Shown: one piece after another, positions 22,910 through 47,633 of the stretch
Numbering within the stretch: position 1 is the stretch's first letter
Layout: each line of letters opens with the position of its first letter
Source of the DNA: Euglena gracilis
Lineage: Eukaryota > Euglenida > Euglenophyceae > Euglenales
Direction: 5' to 3'
Length of the DNA stretch: 64,000 bases
NCBI GenBank assembly: GCA_039621445.1
Contig: CP154954.1
Span: 59,702,168 to 59,766,167, forward strand
Program-made: the position numbers and the translations under genes
Notes under the pieces: model-generated
What the model was told of the DNA's origin: nothing
The model's database searches: none
What the model saw: the letters and a program-made list of their open reading frames with translations, nothing else

Positions 22910-24887
22910 CTTGGGCGGGGGGCATCTCCTCCCCCCAGCAGTTGGTGAATAGACCCCATTGGGGGGGTACCAATAAAACTTTGCTGCCTGGATTTCTGAT
23001 TGCCATTAATTGGCGCCACCATGATGTTGAAGCCCAGTGGGGTACGATCAACAGACAAGTCAGGTCTGGGTTTACCATTAATCTCTGAACCCATTGGGGA
23101 ATGATGCTCCAGGGGGGGTTTGCATAAACTGGGGGGAGGCCCCTCAAATCTGCTTTCAAGGCATCCACCAGCAAAGCCCCTTGGTGGGGGTATCGACAAA
23201 CAAACTTGGGGAATTTTTTGTTGCTGGGTGTGCAAAACATGTCCACCTCTGGGGTGATGTCCTGTCTGAAAAATTTCAGAATTTGGTGAAAGTTATGTAG
23301 GTTTAGGGTATAATCCCCTGGGTCCTTTTGCTCCCTGGTCAGGGAGTCTGCCAATTGCTCTTTTGAGGGAACCCAAACCACCCGCAAATTGATTTGCTTT
23401 TCTTGGCAATGATACAGCAGGGGTTTTAAAATGGAATTCAGGTAGGGCTTTTTGCCTCCCCATTTTGTTAGATAACTTACAGCCACTTGGCTGTCCACAT
23501 GAAGCATTATGGTTTGTTTTGGTTTTGCCAGACTTTTTACTGTCTCCACTGCTGACATCAATTCTTTTTGGTTGATGTGAAGGATGTGCAGGTCCCTCCA
23601 AAAATCCTGCACTTTTTGGACTGAGTTTTTGTCCAGCCCCCCCCACTGCCAGGTGCTGCTGTCTGAAAACAGATCCTGAGAGGCCTGGGATTGAAAGGCT
23701 CTGCCCACACCTGGCTGCAAAAACGCTTTTAACTCCACAATTTGATCTTTGACCCCCTGGGGAATGGTTAGGGTGTGGTCCCAACACCACTTTGTGTGCA
23801 AATCCACCATTTTGCAAAGTTGATCTGTCAGAATTCTGAGAAATGGCATGGAGACTAAATAGCTTCTGACCTGCCCCACAATAGAGCTGAGTTTTCTGCA
23901 GCTCATTTTTTGTGCTGTGAGCACTTTTCCCAGCTCCTTTCTTAAGGATTTTAGTTTTTCCTGTGGGATTTCCAGCTGGCCCTTTTTCAAATTGACCCAC
24001 TGGCCCAAATGTTTTATCTCCTGTGTGGGTTCCAGACAGGATTTGGGGAGGTTTAATCTGAAACCTGCCAATAAAAGGTCCTGCTTTATTTCTGCCAAAT
24101 GTTGGGCTGCAGTCTTTTTGCTGGGGGCTAACAGCAAAATGTCGTCTAGGTAGATGAAAACTACCTTTCCCTCCTTTCTCCACTTCCTTTCCCAGACTCT
24201 CATGAGAGTCATAAACTTTTGTGGCAGGCTGCTGATGCCAAAACATGCAGCTTGAAACTGCCAAGTTTCCCCCCCCCCACTTGCATGCAGACATGTTTTT
24301 CCAGGCTGCTGTGCAGTTTTAGGTGAAAATAAGCATCTTTCAGATCTATTTTTCCACAGAACCATCCTTTTCTTAGGTATGGGAAAATGTTTCCCATGTG
24401 TTCCAGTCTGAACTTCTGGGGGGTGAAATAGTGATTTAAACTGTCGACAATCTGAAATTAGTCTTTCCTTGGTCTTTTCCCCTTCTTTTTTGGAAATTAT
24501 GAAGTAAGGGACAAAATGTTTTGCCTCCTCTGGGGGGATTTGCCTGGTTGCCCCTGCACATTCGTATTCTCTCAGAATTTTTTGGGCAGTCATTACTTCC
24601 TGGGGGGCTTTGAAGGGAACTTTTAAGGACATTAGAGGGGGGAGGGGAAGATCTGCCATGACCCCTTCCCTTATCAGGTTTAATACCTCTCTGCTGGCAC
24701 CTGCCTTTTCCCAATGGGGGATACTGGCCTGCAGGGCTTTGTAAGGGGGCACCCCTGGATGTAATGTGTCTGGGGATTCCACAGGCCCCATCACTGGGGT
24801 CCTTCCCCCTGGCTGCCCCATCACTGGGGTCCTCTCTGGCTGCCCCATCACTGGGGTCACCTCTGGCCCTGCCATAGGGCTGCTCAA
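22800..24887 (-). CDS. Reverse transcriptase / RNase H / MTase-like polyprotein of the DIRS element
   Basis: Open for about 695 codons. The N-terminal part has FVPYFIISKKEGEKTKERLI, then the RT core with YLDD (24141-24152 region, FIYLDDILLLAPSKK). RNase H follows with acidic residues in LFSDSSTWQW, INQKELMSAVE, MLHVDSQVAVSYL and QLADSLTREQ. Next comes the DIRS C-terminal region with VYANPPWSIIPQWVQ and LIVPHWASTSWWRQL. The first catalytic block KIDLKDAYFHLKL is present but in another frame (24209-24397), between a G6 near 24420 and a C10-11 run near 24270. Two compensating homopolymer indels therefore interrupt the enzyme. The ORF overlaps the recombinase ORF by about 110 bp. Confidence 0.85.
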   Translation of the reverse strand: MSSPMAGPEVTPVMGQPERTPVMGQPGGRTPVMGPVESPDTLHPGVPPYKALQASIPHWEKAGASREVLNLIREGVMADLPLPPLMSLKVPFKAPQEVMTAQKILREYECAGATRQIPPEEAKHFVPYFIISKKEGEKTKERLISDCRQFKSLFHPPEVQTGTHGKHFPIPKKRMVLWKNRSERCLFSPKTAQQPGKTCLHASGGGETWQFQAACFGISSLPQKFMTLMRVWERKWRKEGKVVFIYLDDILLLAPSKKTAAQHLAEIKQDLLLAGFRLNLPKSCLEPTQEIKHLGQWVNLKKGQLEIPQEKLKSLRKELGKVLTAQKMSCRKLSSIVGQVRSYLVSMPFLRILTDQLCKMVDLHTKWCWDHTLTIPQGVKDQIVELKAFLQPGVGRAFQSQASQDLFSDSSTWQWGGLDKNSVQKVQDFWRDLHILHINQKELMSAVETVKSLAKPKQTIMLHVDSQVAVSYLTKWGGKKPYLNSILKPLLYHCQEKQINLRVVWVPSKEQLADSLTREQKDPGDYTLNLHNFHQILKFFRQDITPEVDMFCTPSNKKFPKFVCRYPHQGALLVDALKADLRGLPPVYANPPWSIIPQWVQRLMVNPDLTCLLIVPHWASTSWWRQLMAIRNPGSKVLLVPPQWGLFTNCWGEEMPPAQGGNWPAGLCQANITIPGSFDVQYRHLHKKSGKCQEI

Positions 24888-25934
24888 AGACAGGCTTTCC
24901 CCCTGTTTTTGAAAGATGGGGGAAGGTCTGTGTGGGGAGGTACATATAATGCTGGGGGGTGAGGGTGCTGATTACTTTCTGGGGGGGCCCTGGTGTAGCC
25001 AATCTTGGGCCTCCCCCCCAAGGGCTGATATCTTTGAATGTACTGGCCTCCAGTGGCCACCTGAATTTTTGGAAATGGCCTCCATTGGCCTTGATATCTT
25101 GATTGTAATGGCCTCCATTGGCCTTCAGGGCCATCTGGCCTTCTTGGTTCATTGACCTTCTCTCCAGCACTTTTCTTGTGTCTTCTTTTTCCCTCTTGGT
25201 TCCCCAGATAAGCCACCATGGCTGAATTTCCCTGGGGGTTTTGATGCCACCTGTCTTGGCTGGTGGCCTTCCCCTGGGGGGAATGATTTGAGGGTTCTGG
25301 GGGGATAGTTGGACATACCTCTCCCCACTGGGGTCCCCTGCTTGGGATTCTGGGTTCTGTGTCCTTGACAATGGGCACCATGCCTCCTTTTGAATGATGG
25401 CTGCCATAGCCTTGGGCCCCAGGCCCTGTAGATAGATGGCCGCCATGGCCATTTTGAGGAGGGTGTCCACCTTCCTGAATTGAACCCTTTGAACTTGTCA
25501 TATTTCCCTGCCATAGGGGTGGGGATGAGAAGGGGGATGGGTAGTCTGCCAGACCTGTTTTTCCCGCTCCTGACAATGTTTCCTTGATTGATGACTGTGA
25601 TGGGTCCCCATGACCCAATGGGCCTTGCCCTGGAGCTTTTCCTCTGACGCTTTGCTCTGACCACAAGTGTCCAGGGTCCATGGCCGTCACAGCTTTTTGC
25701 TATTTTTGATTTTCGAAACTGGGGGGCGGAAGGGTTGCGACGGCCACGGACGGACGTGTTGGCCCTGCTCCAGGTACTCCAGCGCTGCAGTCTCCTCGGG
25801 TGTTTTCCAGTTTCGGTATTCTTGAACTCGTCGCCTTTGGGCTTCCTCCCACTCTCTCTGAGCACGAAACTTTCCTCAAACCGAATGGTCTTGCCCCCAT
25901 TCCTCTTGACAGCTTGAAATTTTTTCCAACACAT
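24884..25934 (-). CDS. Gag-like ORF(s) of the DIRS element
   Basis: The main frame 24884-25690 (about 268 codons) is rich in Pro, Gly, Ser and Gln with repeated GQWRP / GGH motifs and runs straight into the RT ORF. Upstream, 25700-25934 encodes a charged, probably coiled segment (RFEESFVLRE, then RRRVQEYRNWKTPEETAALE in a neighbouring frame). No zinc knuckle is seen. Gag identity is inferred from position. The frame breaks around 25690-25870 resemble the homopolymer breaks in the other ORFs. Confidence 0.55.
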
Positions 25935-26141
25935 CTTTCATTGAATTCCGTTGAACAGTGTTTGATTTTTTGAATGTCTTTGTCTTCCAGTATTGACCGC
26001 ACTCGCAGAGGAGGTGTGATATTCTTTCTTGAGGTCGAAGGGAGAGAATAGGAATCAGCCAACTCCGGCAACAAAAAGCAGTAGGAAGACCCCCGCGCAC
26101 GCACAAACACACCAGAACAGAACAGCCGGCAAGGAAAGCGG

Positions 26142-26180
26142 ACCTCACCATCTCTCGCAGTGCGGAGCCCGAATGGTCTC
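26142..26180. repeat. DIRS inverted terminal repeat, proximal copy
   Basis: Matches 21929-21965 in inverted orientation, upstream of the gag-like frame. Confidence 0.75.
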
Positions 26181-26894
26181 GGCGTCTCTTAAAAAGTTGT
26201 GAGGCCATGCCTTGCTCGCTCACAAGTCTTTGAGGCTTCGCCCTCGGTGTCCCTCCCTCCCTTGTCGGTTTTTCCTCGAGGCGAGAGTAAGATTTTTCGG
26301 GCGCGTTTTTCTTTGTTTGGTTTTTTTTGTTCTCGTTTGGCAACCATTTTGCATGGGAGGATTTTGGCGTGCGTGTGTTCCGGGGGGGATTTATAGCTAA
26401 ATAAAAATTGAAAACAGTTGCTACGCCCAAAAAAAATGGGAAAATTTTGGCAGTCTCAGCAGTCTCGGAAGGACAGAAATACTTCAAAGAGGATTTCATT
26501 CCGCCAATTTTCAATACCACTTTAACACCCCAGCAACTCTGTTGAGAATGTCTTTGGCTGCAGAATGAATGCACACAATGACTCAGGAGCAGAGCTGGGT
26601 TTGGGGTAAGCTACCACGCAGTGGATGCAACCACACCGTGTGGGGAACCCCCCGGCAAAGTGGCAAGGCCCAGGCGAGGGTCAGAAACGGAGGCAGGGAA
26701 GGGAGCAAACCAAAACTCAGGCGAAAGCTCATTGCTTCAACCTTGCCGCGCTGCCAGGCACCGGATGGAACCGCACTCTCACCCATCGCAGCAAAGGAAA
26801 TGGGAAACGGGTGAACATGGCACACGAGATGCAGGTGGGTCAGGGGGCACACGAAAGGCAGACAGCGTGTCACTGGGCGTCACTGTGCGACAAC

Positions 26895-28023
26895 CAGGCT
26901 TCTTTTCAAGACCCCAGGGGCAGGGCAGAACGGGAAGGCCTGGTGGGGGGGGGGGGTCGAGCCCCCCCACCTACCACAGCATTTTCACCGATTTCGGGAA
27001 ACGGGGATTTGGGCCAGAAAATTTTTTGAAAATTTTTTTGAAAAAATGCACCCAAAACACATGATTTTTTGGTGGAAAACCACGTTTTTTTTTCACAAAA
27101 AAATTTTAAAAATTTCAGGGTGAAAAGTTGGTCCTTTTAGGGGGGGGGGGGTGAAAAAAATGAAGGTCAAAAAAAGTGGACAAAATTTTGAGAAAATGTT
27201 GATTTTTTGGAAGGTGTGAAAAAAATGGGGGTTTGGGTGGTTTTTTGGGGGGGACCCCTATCATGCTTGTGCTTACCGACCGGGGGGGGGGGGAGGGGTG
27301 CTATAGGGAGCCTCCCGCTAGCAGGCACACCCCCCCCCGGGGGGGGGCAGGGGGCCGGGCCGGACCCAGAAAACTTTCATTGAAAATGGCCTTTTTCCGG
27401 GCCCCCGGCGCCTTCGGCGCCGGGGTCGGAGGGGTGTGCCTGTTATGGGCAGGCAGCCCCCAAAACCTAAACCCTAACAAAACCACCAAAACCCTAAAAA
27501 TAACCCCATAACCATAACCCGAACTAACCCCACCCGGGGGGGGGGTGTCGGATCGGGTGCTATGGGGTGCCTGCCCCTAGCACCCACCCCCCCCCCGTCC
27601 CCCGTGGGGTAGGCACCCGACTAAGCACAAGCCTGACCCCTATATGGGTCCTAAAATGGGTCAAAAAAACACCCGGTACCAAGGGCGCCGGAAAATTTTT
27701 TCCGGGTCCAAAAATTGGTGCTCCTAGAAATACGGGAAGAGGTGGTGAGGGGGGGGGTGGTCGACCCCCCCCCACCCACCATGCAGGGGGGGGGGTCGAC
27801 CCCCCCCCACCCACCACCCTGGCTGTTCGGCCGATTCCCGTTCTGTCCTGCCCGGGGTGAAGGGGTCCCCCCAAGCTGGAGCAGCGTGGGGAAACACCGC
27901 CGGGGGAACCCCCCCAAATGGGGTTGTCTAAGGGTATTTCTCAAAAAAAAAGTCAATTCGCCAATTTTTTCGCCAAAATCCAAACTCATACCCAGCCGGT
28001 GTCCGACCCAGGAAAGAAGCTTG
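26895..28023. mobile_element. CAGGCTTCTTT-type element, near-perfect 8-bp TSD
   Basis: Left flank GCGACAAC (26887-26894) and right flank GCGACGAC (28024-28031) differ at one base. Ends are inverted: CAGGCTTCTTTTCAAGACC at the left and GGAAAGAAGCTTG at the right. The interior has long G and C runs with two GGGGGTCGACCCCCC palindromes near 27750-27810. It contains the complete nested element 27262-27635, so it is the older insertion. Confidence 0.7.
27262..27635. mobile_element. Nested 374-bp element with perfect 8-bp TSD ACCCCTAT
   Basis: ACCCCTAT at 27254-27261 and 27636-27643 flank the element. Ends are CATGCTTGTGCTTA and TAAGCACAAGCCTG, inverted except for one mismatch in the terminal CAGG. 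Interior landmarks (TGCTATAGGG, GGCGCCTTCGGCGCC hairpin, GTCGGATCGGGTGCTA) recur at 2297-2565 and partly at 13985-14102. Confidence 0.85.
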
Positions 28024-28782
28024 GCGACGACGATGGTTTCAAACCAAGCGACGGTCGGCACCACCCAACCATTTCGATTTTGAGAAACAGAAATGCACCG
28101 TCAAACGTGTCTCCATTTGTTGTTGTTGCCCCCTTTCAAACAGCCAAAAGCAACCAGAGCAAGAAAAAAAAAGAGTCAAAAGTGGCAATAATCGCCAAAA
28201 GTGTGAAAATGGTCAAAAATGGCCAAAAAAACAATTGGAAATGGAAGTGGCCAAATGTGCTAAATAACAGAAATGGGCAAGAGCGGCCAAAATGGCTGAA
28301 AATAATGCCCAAAAATGACCAAAAAATGACCTCATCGCCCTGTGTCATCAAAGGTCCTTGAAGTCTGGCCAGCTACCAGGCTGGATCTGGAAGGTACCTG
28401 GTAACAAGCAGGAAAAAACCCAAATGTAGCTGGGTTGAAATTTTTTGCTAAATTTTGAGCCGAAAACCCCCAAGACCTACAAAAACGCTCTGTTTTGGCC
28501 TTTCTGACCCCTTTCAAAAAATATTTGAGGAAACTTTGTGGAAATTTATTCGGTCCAGCCTGCCAGAGCCGCACATGTTTCCTTTAAAGTGAGTCAAGTG
28601 AAGGAGCTGGCTGGGAAAGATAGCTGGTTGACTGGATCCCCCTTTTTAAGGGTGTCGTCTGGCCTGACACACACACCCACACCCACACACCCACCCACAC
28701 CACACACTCACCCGTTCATACACGCACGCATATGCGCGCACACACACATACGCGTGCACGTGGACACACCTACGCGCACGCG

Positions 28783-28815
<33 letters not shown>

Positions 28816-30171
28816 CGAAAAAAAAACAGCTCAAACTGAAAATGTACACTGTTGTTTAGTGGACGGAAACGGAGAATCACAGCCAAAAAATCCCCTTGTT
28901 CCATCATTTGGTGTTAATGACACGCTGGGGTGGAACGTGGTGAGGTGAGGCAAGTCACAATGGAGAGGTGCCATGAGAAGGTACCTGTCACAAATGGAGC
29001 AGTTACCACCAATCCAAAATCCAAACGAAGAGTTGGGGAATGATACTCAAAACGCAAACTGCAACGGTTTTTTTTGTGTTATTGTCTCGATGAAACCAGG
29101 GGTTGGATTCATGGGGTTTGCAGCACAACAGGTCCCCCAGCGGTCTTCGGTTGCTGTGGACCGCCCCCAGGACTTGGCAGGGCAAGTTCGGGGGAAATGG
29201 TGGCGCCGGAAAAGGCAAGGGATGCCTCAAGGAAGCACGCAGCCTCGCTTGCCTTGTGCTGATGGTAGTCTGGCTTTGACCTGTGGCAAAAGGAAAGGGT
29301 GGAATTGATGTCGGAGGCCTTTTGAAAAAGTGAGGGAAAATTGGGGGAAAATTGCGGGAAAATTGCAGAAATTGCGGTTCTGGGAATCACTACACTTCTG
29401 CAAGCGGGGACTGAATAAAATTTTGCAATATGGGCGTAAAGTTTGAGCCGTTATTCACACGTTTTCCAACAAAACGGCCCAAAAACATGATTTTTGTATT
29501 TTTGGGAACGTTCTGATTCTGGAAATATGGAATTTCTGTGGTGAAAAATCCAAAACCAGCAAAAAAAATGTCGAAAACTATGGTATTAGGTGAAATCTGG
29601 TCGACTGCGAAATTTTTCGAAGTCGAAATTATTTCCAAGCAGAAATTGGGGGAAACCAAAAAAGGTCCACCAGAAATAACAAAAAAAGCACCTGGGTTCC
29701 CTTGTGAAATATTCAAGGAATGGCCGGAACTCATTTCGCCTTCCATCTCAGGTACATGCGGGAAAAAAATATGCAAAGAGGGAAAAAAACTGTTCAAAAA
29801 TTGCGGAAAATTGCGGAAATTGGGGGGGAAATTGTGGATATCAATTTCCCCCCACAAAATAAGCTTGCCGCTCAACAGCCAGAAATGCTGGTGTTGATGA
29901 ACAATGATGTGCAGGGGACGGGAGGTGCATTGTGTGAGTGTTTGATCATATGTTGATTGATGGGTCGGTGGGTGTGGACAGGCTTCTTTTTACCAACCTG
30001 GGGGCCCCCCGTACCTCCCCAACCTGGGGAACTTGGGGGTTGGTTTTGGGTCCTGGTACCTGCCGACCAAACCATTCCCCTTGAAAATGGCCATTTTCGG
30101 GATGCTTTAAAAAAACTGCCCCCCCCCCCCCCCCCAGGGGGGATGTTGGGTGGGGGGAGGATGCCACACAC
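28024..30171. other. Gene-poor stretch downstream of the DNAJ gene
   Basis: Contains AAAATGGCC-rich sequence (28150-28330), a CA-rich microsatellite (28667-28815), and GGGAAAATTGCGG / GAAATTG-rich tracts (29330-29860). I found no exon with paired splice sites. The 3' UTR of the DNAJ gene should lie at about 30000-30171, but no poly(A) signal could be fixed. Confidence 0.5.
28667..28815 (+). repeat. CA-rich microsatellite
   Basis: ACACAC and ACGCGC dinucleotide runs of about 150 bp. Confidence 0.9.
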
Positions 30172-43921
<13,750 letters not shown>

Positions 43922-43922
<1 letters not shown>

Positions 43923-43945
43923 CTGCGGAAGAAAGGTGAATAGAG
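43922..43945 (-). promoter_or_regulatory. Possible trans-splice (or 5' UTR) acceptor before the DNAJ start codon
   Basis: Reading the minus strand, a pyrimidine-rich stretch ending CTTTCTTCCGCAG stops 23 nt before the ATG. Euglenid mRNAs commonly receive a spliced leader just upstream of the start, so this AG is a good candidate. A cis-spliced 5' UTR intron would look the same. Confidence 0.4.
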
Positions 43946-44916
43946 GCACGGAGGCAGCCAATTTCCCACCCTCTTGAAGAAGAGGGACCAATGCTGAACA
44001 CTGCACCAAATCAAGTACCTGTCATGAAGCCCTGAATCAGTGAGTGTGAGTCATGAAGACCTGAAAAAGTGAGTGTGGCTACACTTATTCAAGAGTTGAA
44101 AGTTTTATTTAAGAAACTCCTTTAATGTCACAGAAGTGATGCCAAAGCCAAGTGAATCGAACAAACACCGGTGAGGAAGAAAATGGAGGGAACCAAATGC
44201 AGTGGTTCCAGTGGTCAAATGAGATTGAGGGAAAAGCAGTTGGCTGCATCAAAGATCGAACCAATCAACCAATACCAAACCAATATGCCGCCGAGAAACC
44301 TTTCCAATGCTGACCCAAGCCGGGGGCAACCACACTGGCTTGCTGGTTGGCTCTCAGCAAAGCTCCCCAGCTTTCTTTGGCGGGCTCATACCCGCACCTC
44401 TCCCGGGGCTCAAATTGGTCTGGAGGAAAACATCTCAAAAGCATTGTTTGCCTGCATCCTGTCCAAACCATTGCTAAGCAACCCCCCGGGGGGTCACTTT
44501 CCATTTCAAAAAAACCAGTCAGTTAGTTTCAAAAACCAATCACCCAGAGGGTGACTGGTTTTTGACTCTTTCTACCCCAAGGGGGGGGGGGCGGTCACTT
44601 TGGTCTCTTGGGCCAAATGGCCCAATACCACTGGAAGTTGCTGAAAATCCAAAAAAAGTCCGGTGGCTTCAGCCATTCCCGGTCCCCAACTCCCAACCCG
44701 GCATCCCAGCCCGAGGGGGGGTGGGTCTAGAGCCAAAAACCAGTCAGCCAATCCGAAAGAATCAGTCAGTCACCCCCACCCCGGGGGACTTAAATGACTT
44801 AAATGGCTCAAAGAATGGTATGGTCCTGTCCTTCTCTAACAACCAGTTATTGCGGGCTTGCTGCTTTCGAAGAATGCGGGTAAATGGCGACAGGGTGGAC
44901 ACATATGCACAACCAG

Positions 44917-45015
44917 AAAGGCACGCGGTACAATCAAGAGGAGGTCATGCCTGGGAGAGAGCATTCCTCCTGCGCAAGACATACATCGGTTTATGTCACA
45001 GAAGAGGCAGTGCGG
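44917..45015 (+). CDS. Possible exon of an unidentified plus-strand gene
   Basis: CACAACCAG|AAAGGC and GTGCGG|GTGAGT give a 99-nt segment. Two frames stay open (KGTRYNQEEVMPGREHSSCA..., or HAWERAFLLRKTYIGLCHRR), so the frame is undecided. It lies about 1 kb upstream of the DNAJ start, on the opposite strand. Confidence 0.3.
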
Positions 45016-45469
45016 GTGAGTGGGGATATCGGGGAGCAGAGGCCTTTGACGTCCTGTTTCCGTTGTACCAACCAACCAGGTTTCTCAAACTTAGGCGGCC
45101 GAATTCGCACTTGAGGGTTTTTTTGTTGAAATGGGCGTATTTGCGCAAATGTACAATTTTTATGTAACCCCTGGGACCCTGTACCCTGTCCGCCGAAAAA
45201 AAAAATTTTGTGATCGCGAACGACTTAGGCCACCTAAGTCAAAGACCCGGGGGGGGGGTCTGGAAAAAGGGGCTGGAGGGTGTGGGTTCAGTGGTGAGTG
45301 GGGGGGGGGGGGGGCTGGCTGGCTCGCTTTGCAGGGCTGGCCCCAACTTCATTTCAGCTGACCCGGGGGGGGAGCGCAGCCCAGCTGGGAGCTGCTGGCT
45401 GGGAGAAAGGTGCTGGCTAGCTGGACCCAGGGTTCGATAGAAGGACAGGTGGGGGGGGGTCCGGACCCC

Positions 45470-45557
45470 CCTTAGTTGCACTAAGGCTTCTTGTCTGTTT
45501 ATGGCCGGCGCTAACTTCGCGTCTGGCCCAGTTTGCTGCATGGTGAGTGGCCAGGGA
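45470..45557 (+). repeat. Conserved ~88-bp unit, copy 2
   Basis: TTAGTTGCACTAAGGCTTCT, then TGTCTGTTTATGGCCGGCGC, AACTTCGCGTCTGGCCCAG and TGGTGAGTGGCCAGG; related to 32692-32778 (reversed) and 54079-54155. Confidence 0.75.
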
Positions 45558-45900
45558 CCCCTTACACCAGTCCTCTTTTGTTGCTCCGGACCCCCCCCTG
45601 CGGGGCGGGGGGGGGGGGGGGTGGGGGGGGACACCCCCCCCACCTAAACAGTGGCGTGGTCTGGGTGACCGGAAATTTTTGACCCCCCAAAACGACCAAA
45701 AGTGCCATTTTGGGCACTTTTGGGCAAAAATGTGCCAAAAATGCAAAAAAAATTTCGGCGCAAAGCGCCGGAGAAAAAAATTGACCCTTTTTGGGGGGGT
45801 CCCGGATGCCCCCCCAGGGTCGGTCCGGACCCCCCTGGCAGGTGGGGGGGGGGTCCGGACCCCCCCCTGCGGGCCAGGAGGGGGGGGGGGCCAGTGGCAA

Positions 45901-47160
45901 ACGGTAGACTGGGGGGGGGGGGTCCTGGGTGGTCGGCCGACTAGTCGGCCGACCACCCAATTGGTCGGCCGACTAGGCCTGGTCGGCAGGTAGTCGGCGA
46001 GACAGGGGGGGGGGGCCTGGGTGGTCGGCCGACTAGTCGGCCGACCACCCACTCTAATGTAGTTACGGGCCAGTCTCGCCGACTTTTAAGCCCCCCCCCT
46101 GAGAAAAAATTTTGTCCAAATCACCCCAAAACCGGTCAAAACCCACCCAAATGGCTCCAGAACCCCCCAATCGGGGGTGAATATGCAAAAAAATTGAGGG
46201 AAAATGTCCATTTTGGGCCACTTTTGGCAAAAGAACACCTCTCTCCGTTGTATATAAGTCAATATTAGTCAAATTTTGCACAAAAGGACTTAGCCCTCCA
46301 AGTATATTGCCAACATAGAAGGGATTTTGTTATTTGAGGGGGGGGGTGCGGGGGGGGGGGGGGGCGGGCGCCCCCCCCCGCCAAAGTGAGCCACAAAAAC
46401 GACTTAGCCCCCGAGTATGATGCCAACATAGAAGGGATTTTGTTATTTGAGGGGGGGGGTGCGGGGGGGGGGGGGGGGAGCCCCCCCTGCCTATGCCAAA
46501 GTGAGCCACAAAAACGACTTAGCCCCGGAGTATGTTGCCAACATAGAAGGGATTTTGTTATTTGAGGGGGGGGGGTGCGGGGGGGAGGGGGGGCGGAGCC
46601 CCCCCCGCCTATGCCAAAGTGAGCCACAAAAACGACTTAGCCCCCGAGTATGTTGCCAACATAGAAGGGATTTTGTTATCTGGGCTCGGGTGGGGGTGGG
46701 GGGAGTTTTCTGCCTGTCCTGATGCAGAATGCTTGCATTTCTAAAGGATTTTCATGTAATCCCTGTTTCGTCATTGGTTTTTTACCCCTCTTGACCCCAT
46801 CAAGGGCCCACCAACCCCCCACCGACCAAAAATTTCCATCTGAGGGTGTTCCTGTTGGTGTAAGGCACTTATTTGGCCCCATCCGGACCATTTCCGGGTG
46901 GTTTGGACCCGCCACAGACCATTTTTATGCCCACCGACTAGCCACCGACTAGTTTGCATACAATTTTCTTCATAAAAAGTCGGCGAGACTGGCCCGTAAC
47001 TACATTAGAGTGGGTGGTCGGCCGACTAGTCCGCCGACCACCCAGGACCCCCCCCCCTGTCTCGCCGACTAGCTGCCGACCAGGCCTAGTCGGCCGACCA
47101 ATTGGGTGGTCGGCCGACTAGTCGGCCGACCACCCAGGACCCCCCCCCCCAGTCTACCGC
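45901..47160. mobile_element. Element with ~186-bp inverted repeats made of CGGCCGACTAGTCGGCCG palindromes
   Basis: 45901-46086 and 46974-47160 are reverse complements over almost their whole length. Each arm contains several copies of a perfect palindrome, GGTCGGCCGACTAGTCGGCC and its extension, spaced by G/C runs and a GTCTCGCCGACT block. The centre holds the tandem array 46270-46690. No ORF of transposase type is present, so it is non-autonomous. Exact ends and target duplication could not be fixed. Confidence 0.8.
46270..46690. repeat. Four tandem ~118-bp units inside the palindromic element
   Basis: Each unit reads GACTTAGCCC--AGTAT-TTGCCAACATAGAAGGGATT, then TTGTTATTTGAGGGGGGG, a GTGCGGGGGG run and CTATGCCAAAGTGAGCCAC. 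The units differ mainly in G-run length. Confidence 0.85.
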
Positions 47161-47319
47161 CTAGGACCGGGGGGGACACCCCCCACCTAAACCATGCACG
47201 CCCTCCTTATATCAAACCCTGGCTGGACCCCTCCACAACGGGTAGGGTCCTCCGGCTTAAGAAAACCCCGAGCACCAAGGCATGAAATTGTCAATTGAAC
47301 AAACCAATTGCGGAGCAAA

Positions 47320-47633
47320 TCAACCAGAGACCAAAAACCACTTTGACCTCGAAAAGGAGAACCAAACCAACACTGCAAGCTTCGCAAAGGAATCTGGGCA
47401 ATTGCGGACATTGTAGGATCGGGGACCGCCGGCGAGGTTCGAGCCGCCACCCGCTGGCATCCACACGTTGCGTGGCCGGCCGCGATCCTGTGGCGCCGGT
47501 GCTGACAAACACCGCTTGTTCCGCGGTTCCGCCAGGGCAAGGATGCGGGAGGAGGGTGCAGAGGACAGGGATGGTTTGGGGGGTTGAGTCCGCGGGGCAG
47601 GGGGAGGCACTGGCGGAGGGAGAGGTGGGGACG
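47320..47633 (-). CDS. Unidentified gene, exon j (possibly last)
   Basis: GTGCGGCAG acceptor in phase 1; open for 103 codons to TGA at 47320. Pro-rich start, then SSRILALAEPRNKRCLSAPA and GGSNLAGGPRSYNVRNCPDS. An alternative donor TTG|GTTTGG at 47368 would continue the gene. Confidence 0.5.

Larger units (their letters stand above)
21929..26180 (-). mobile_element. DIRS-like tyrosine-recombinase retrotransposon
   Basis: Read on the minus strand the gene order is gag-like, then reverse transcriptase / RNase H / methyltransferase-like, then tyrosine recombinase. There is no DDE integrase or protease. Short inverted repeats lie at 21929-21965 and 26142-26180 (shared core GAGACCATTCGGGCTCCGCA), and a palindrome at 21860-21930 (CGGACTCCCACGACAGAGGA and its complement) lies just inside. 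Inverted terminal repeats with internal complementary sequence are typical of the DIRS group. Coding frames are interrupted at several homopolymers, so the copy is either inactive or carries assembly indels. Confidence 0.8.

Noticed and set aside
45417-46052. 211-codon minus-strand frame
   Set aside because: Pro/Arg/Gly-rich and made of G/C runs plus the palindromic arm. Overlapping frames are equally open.
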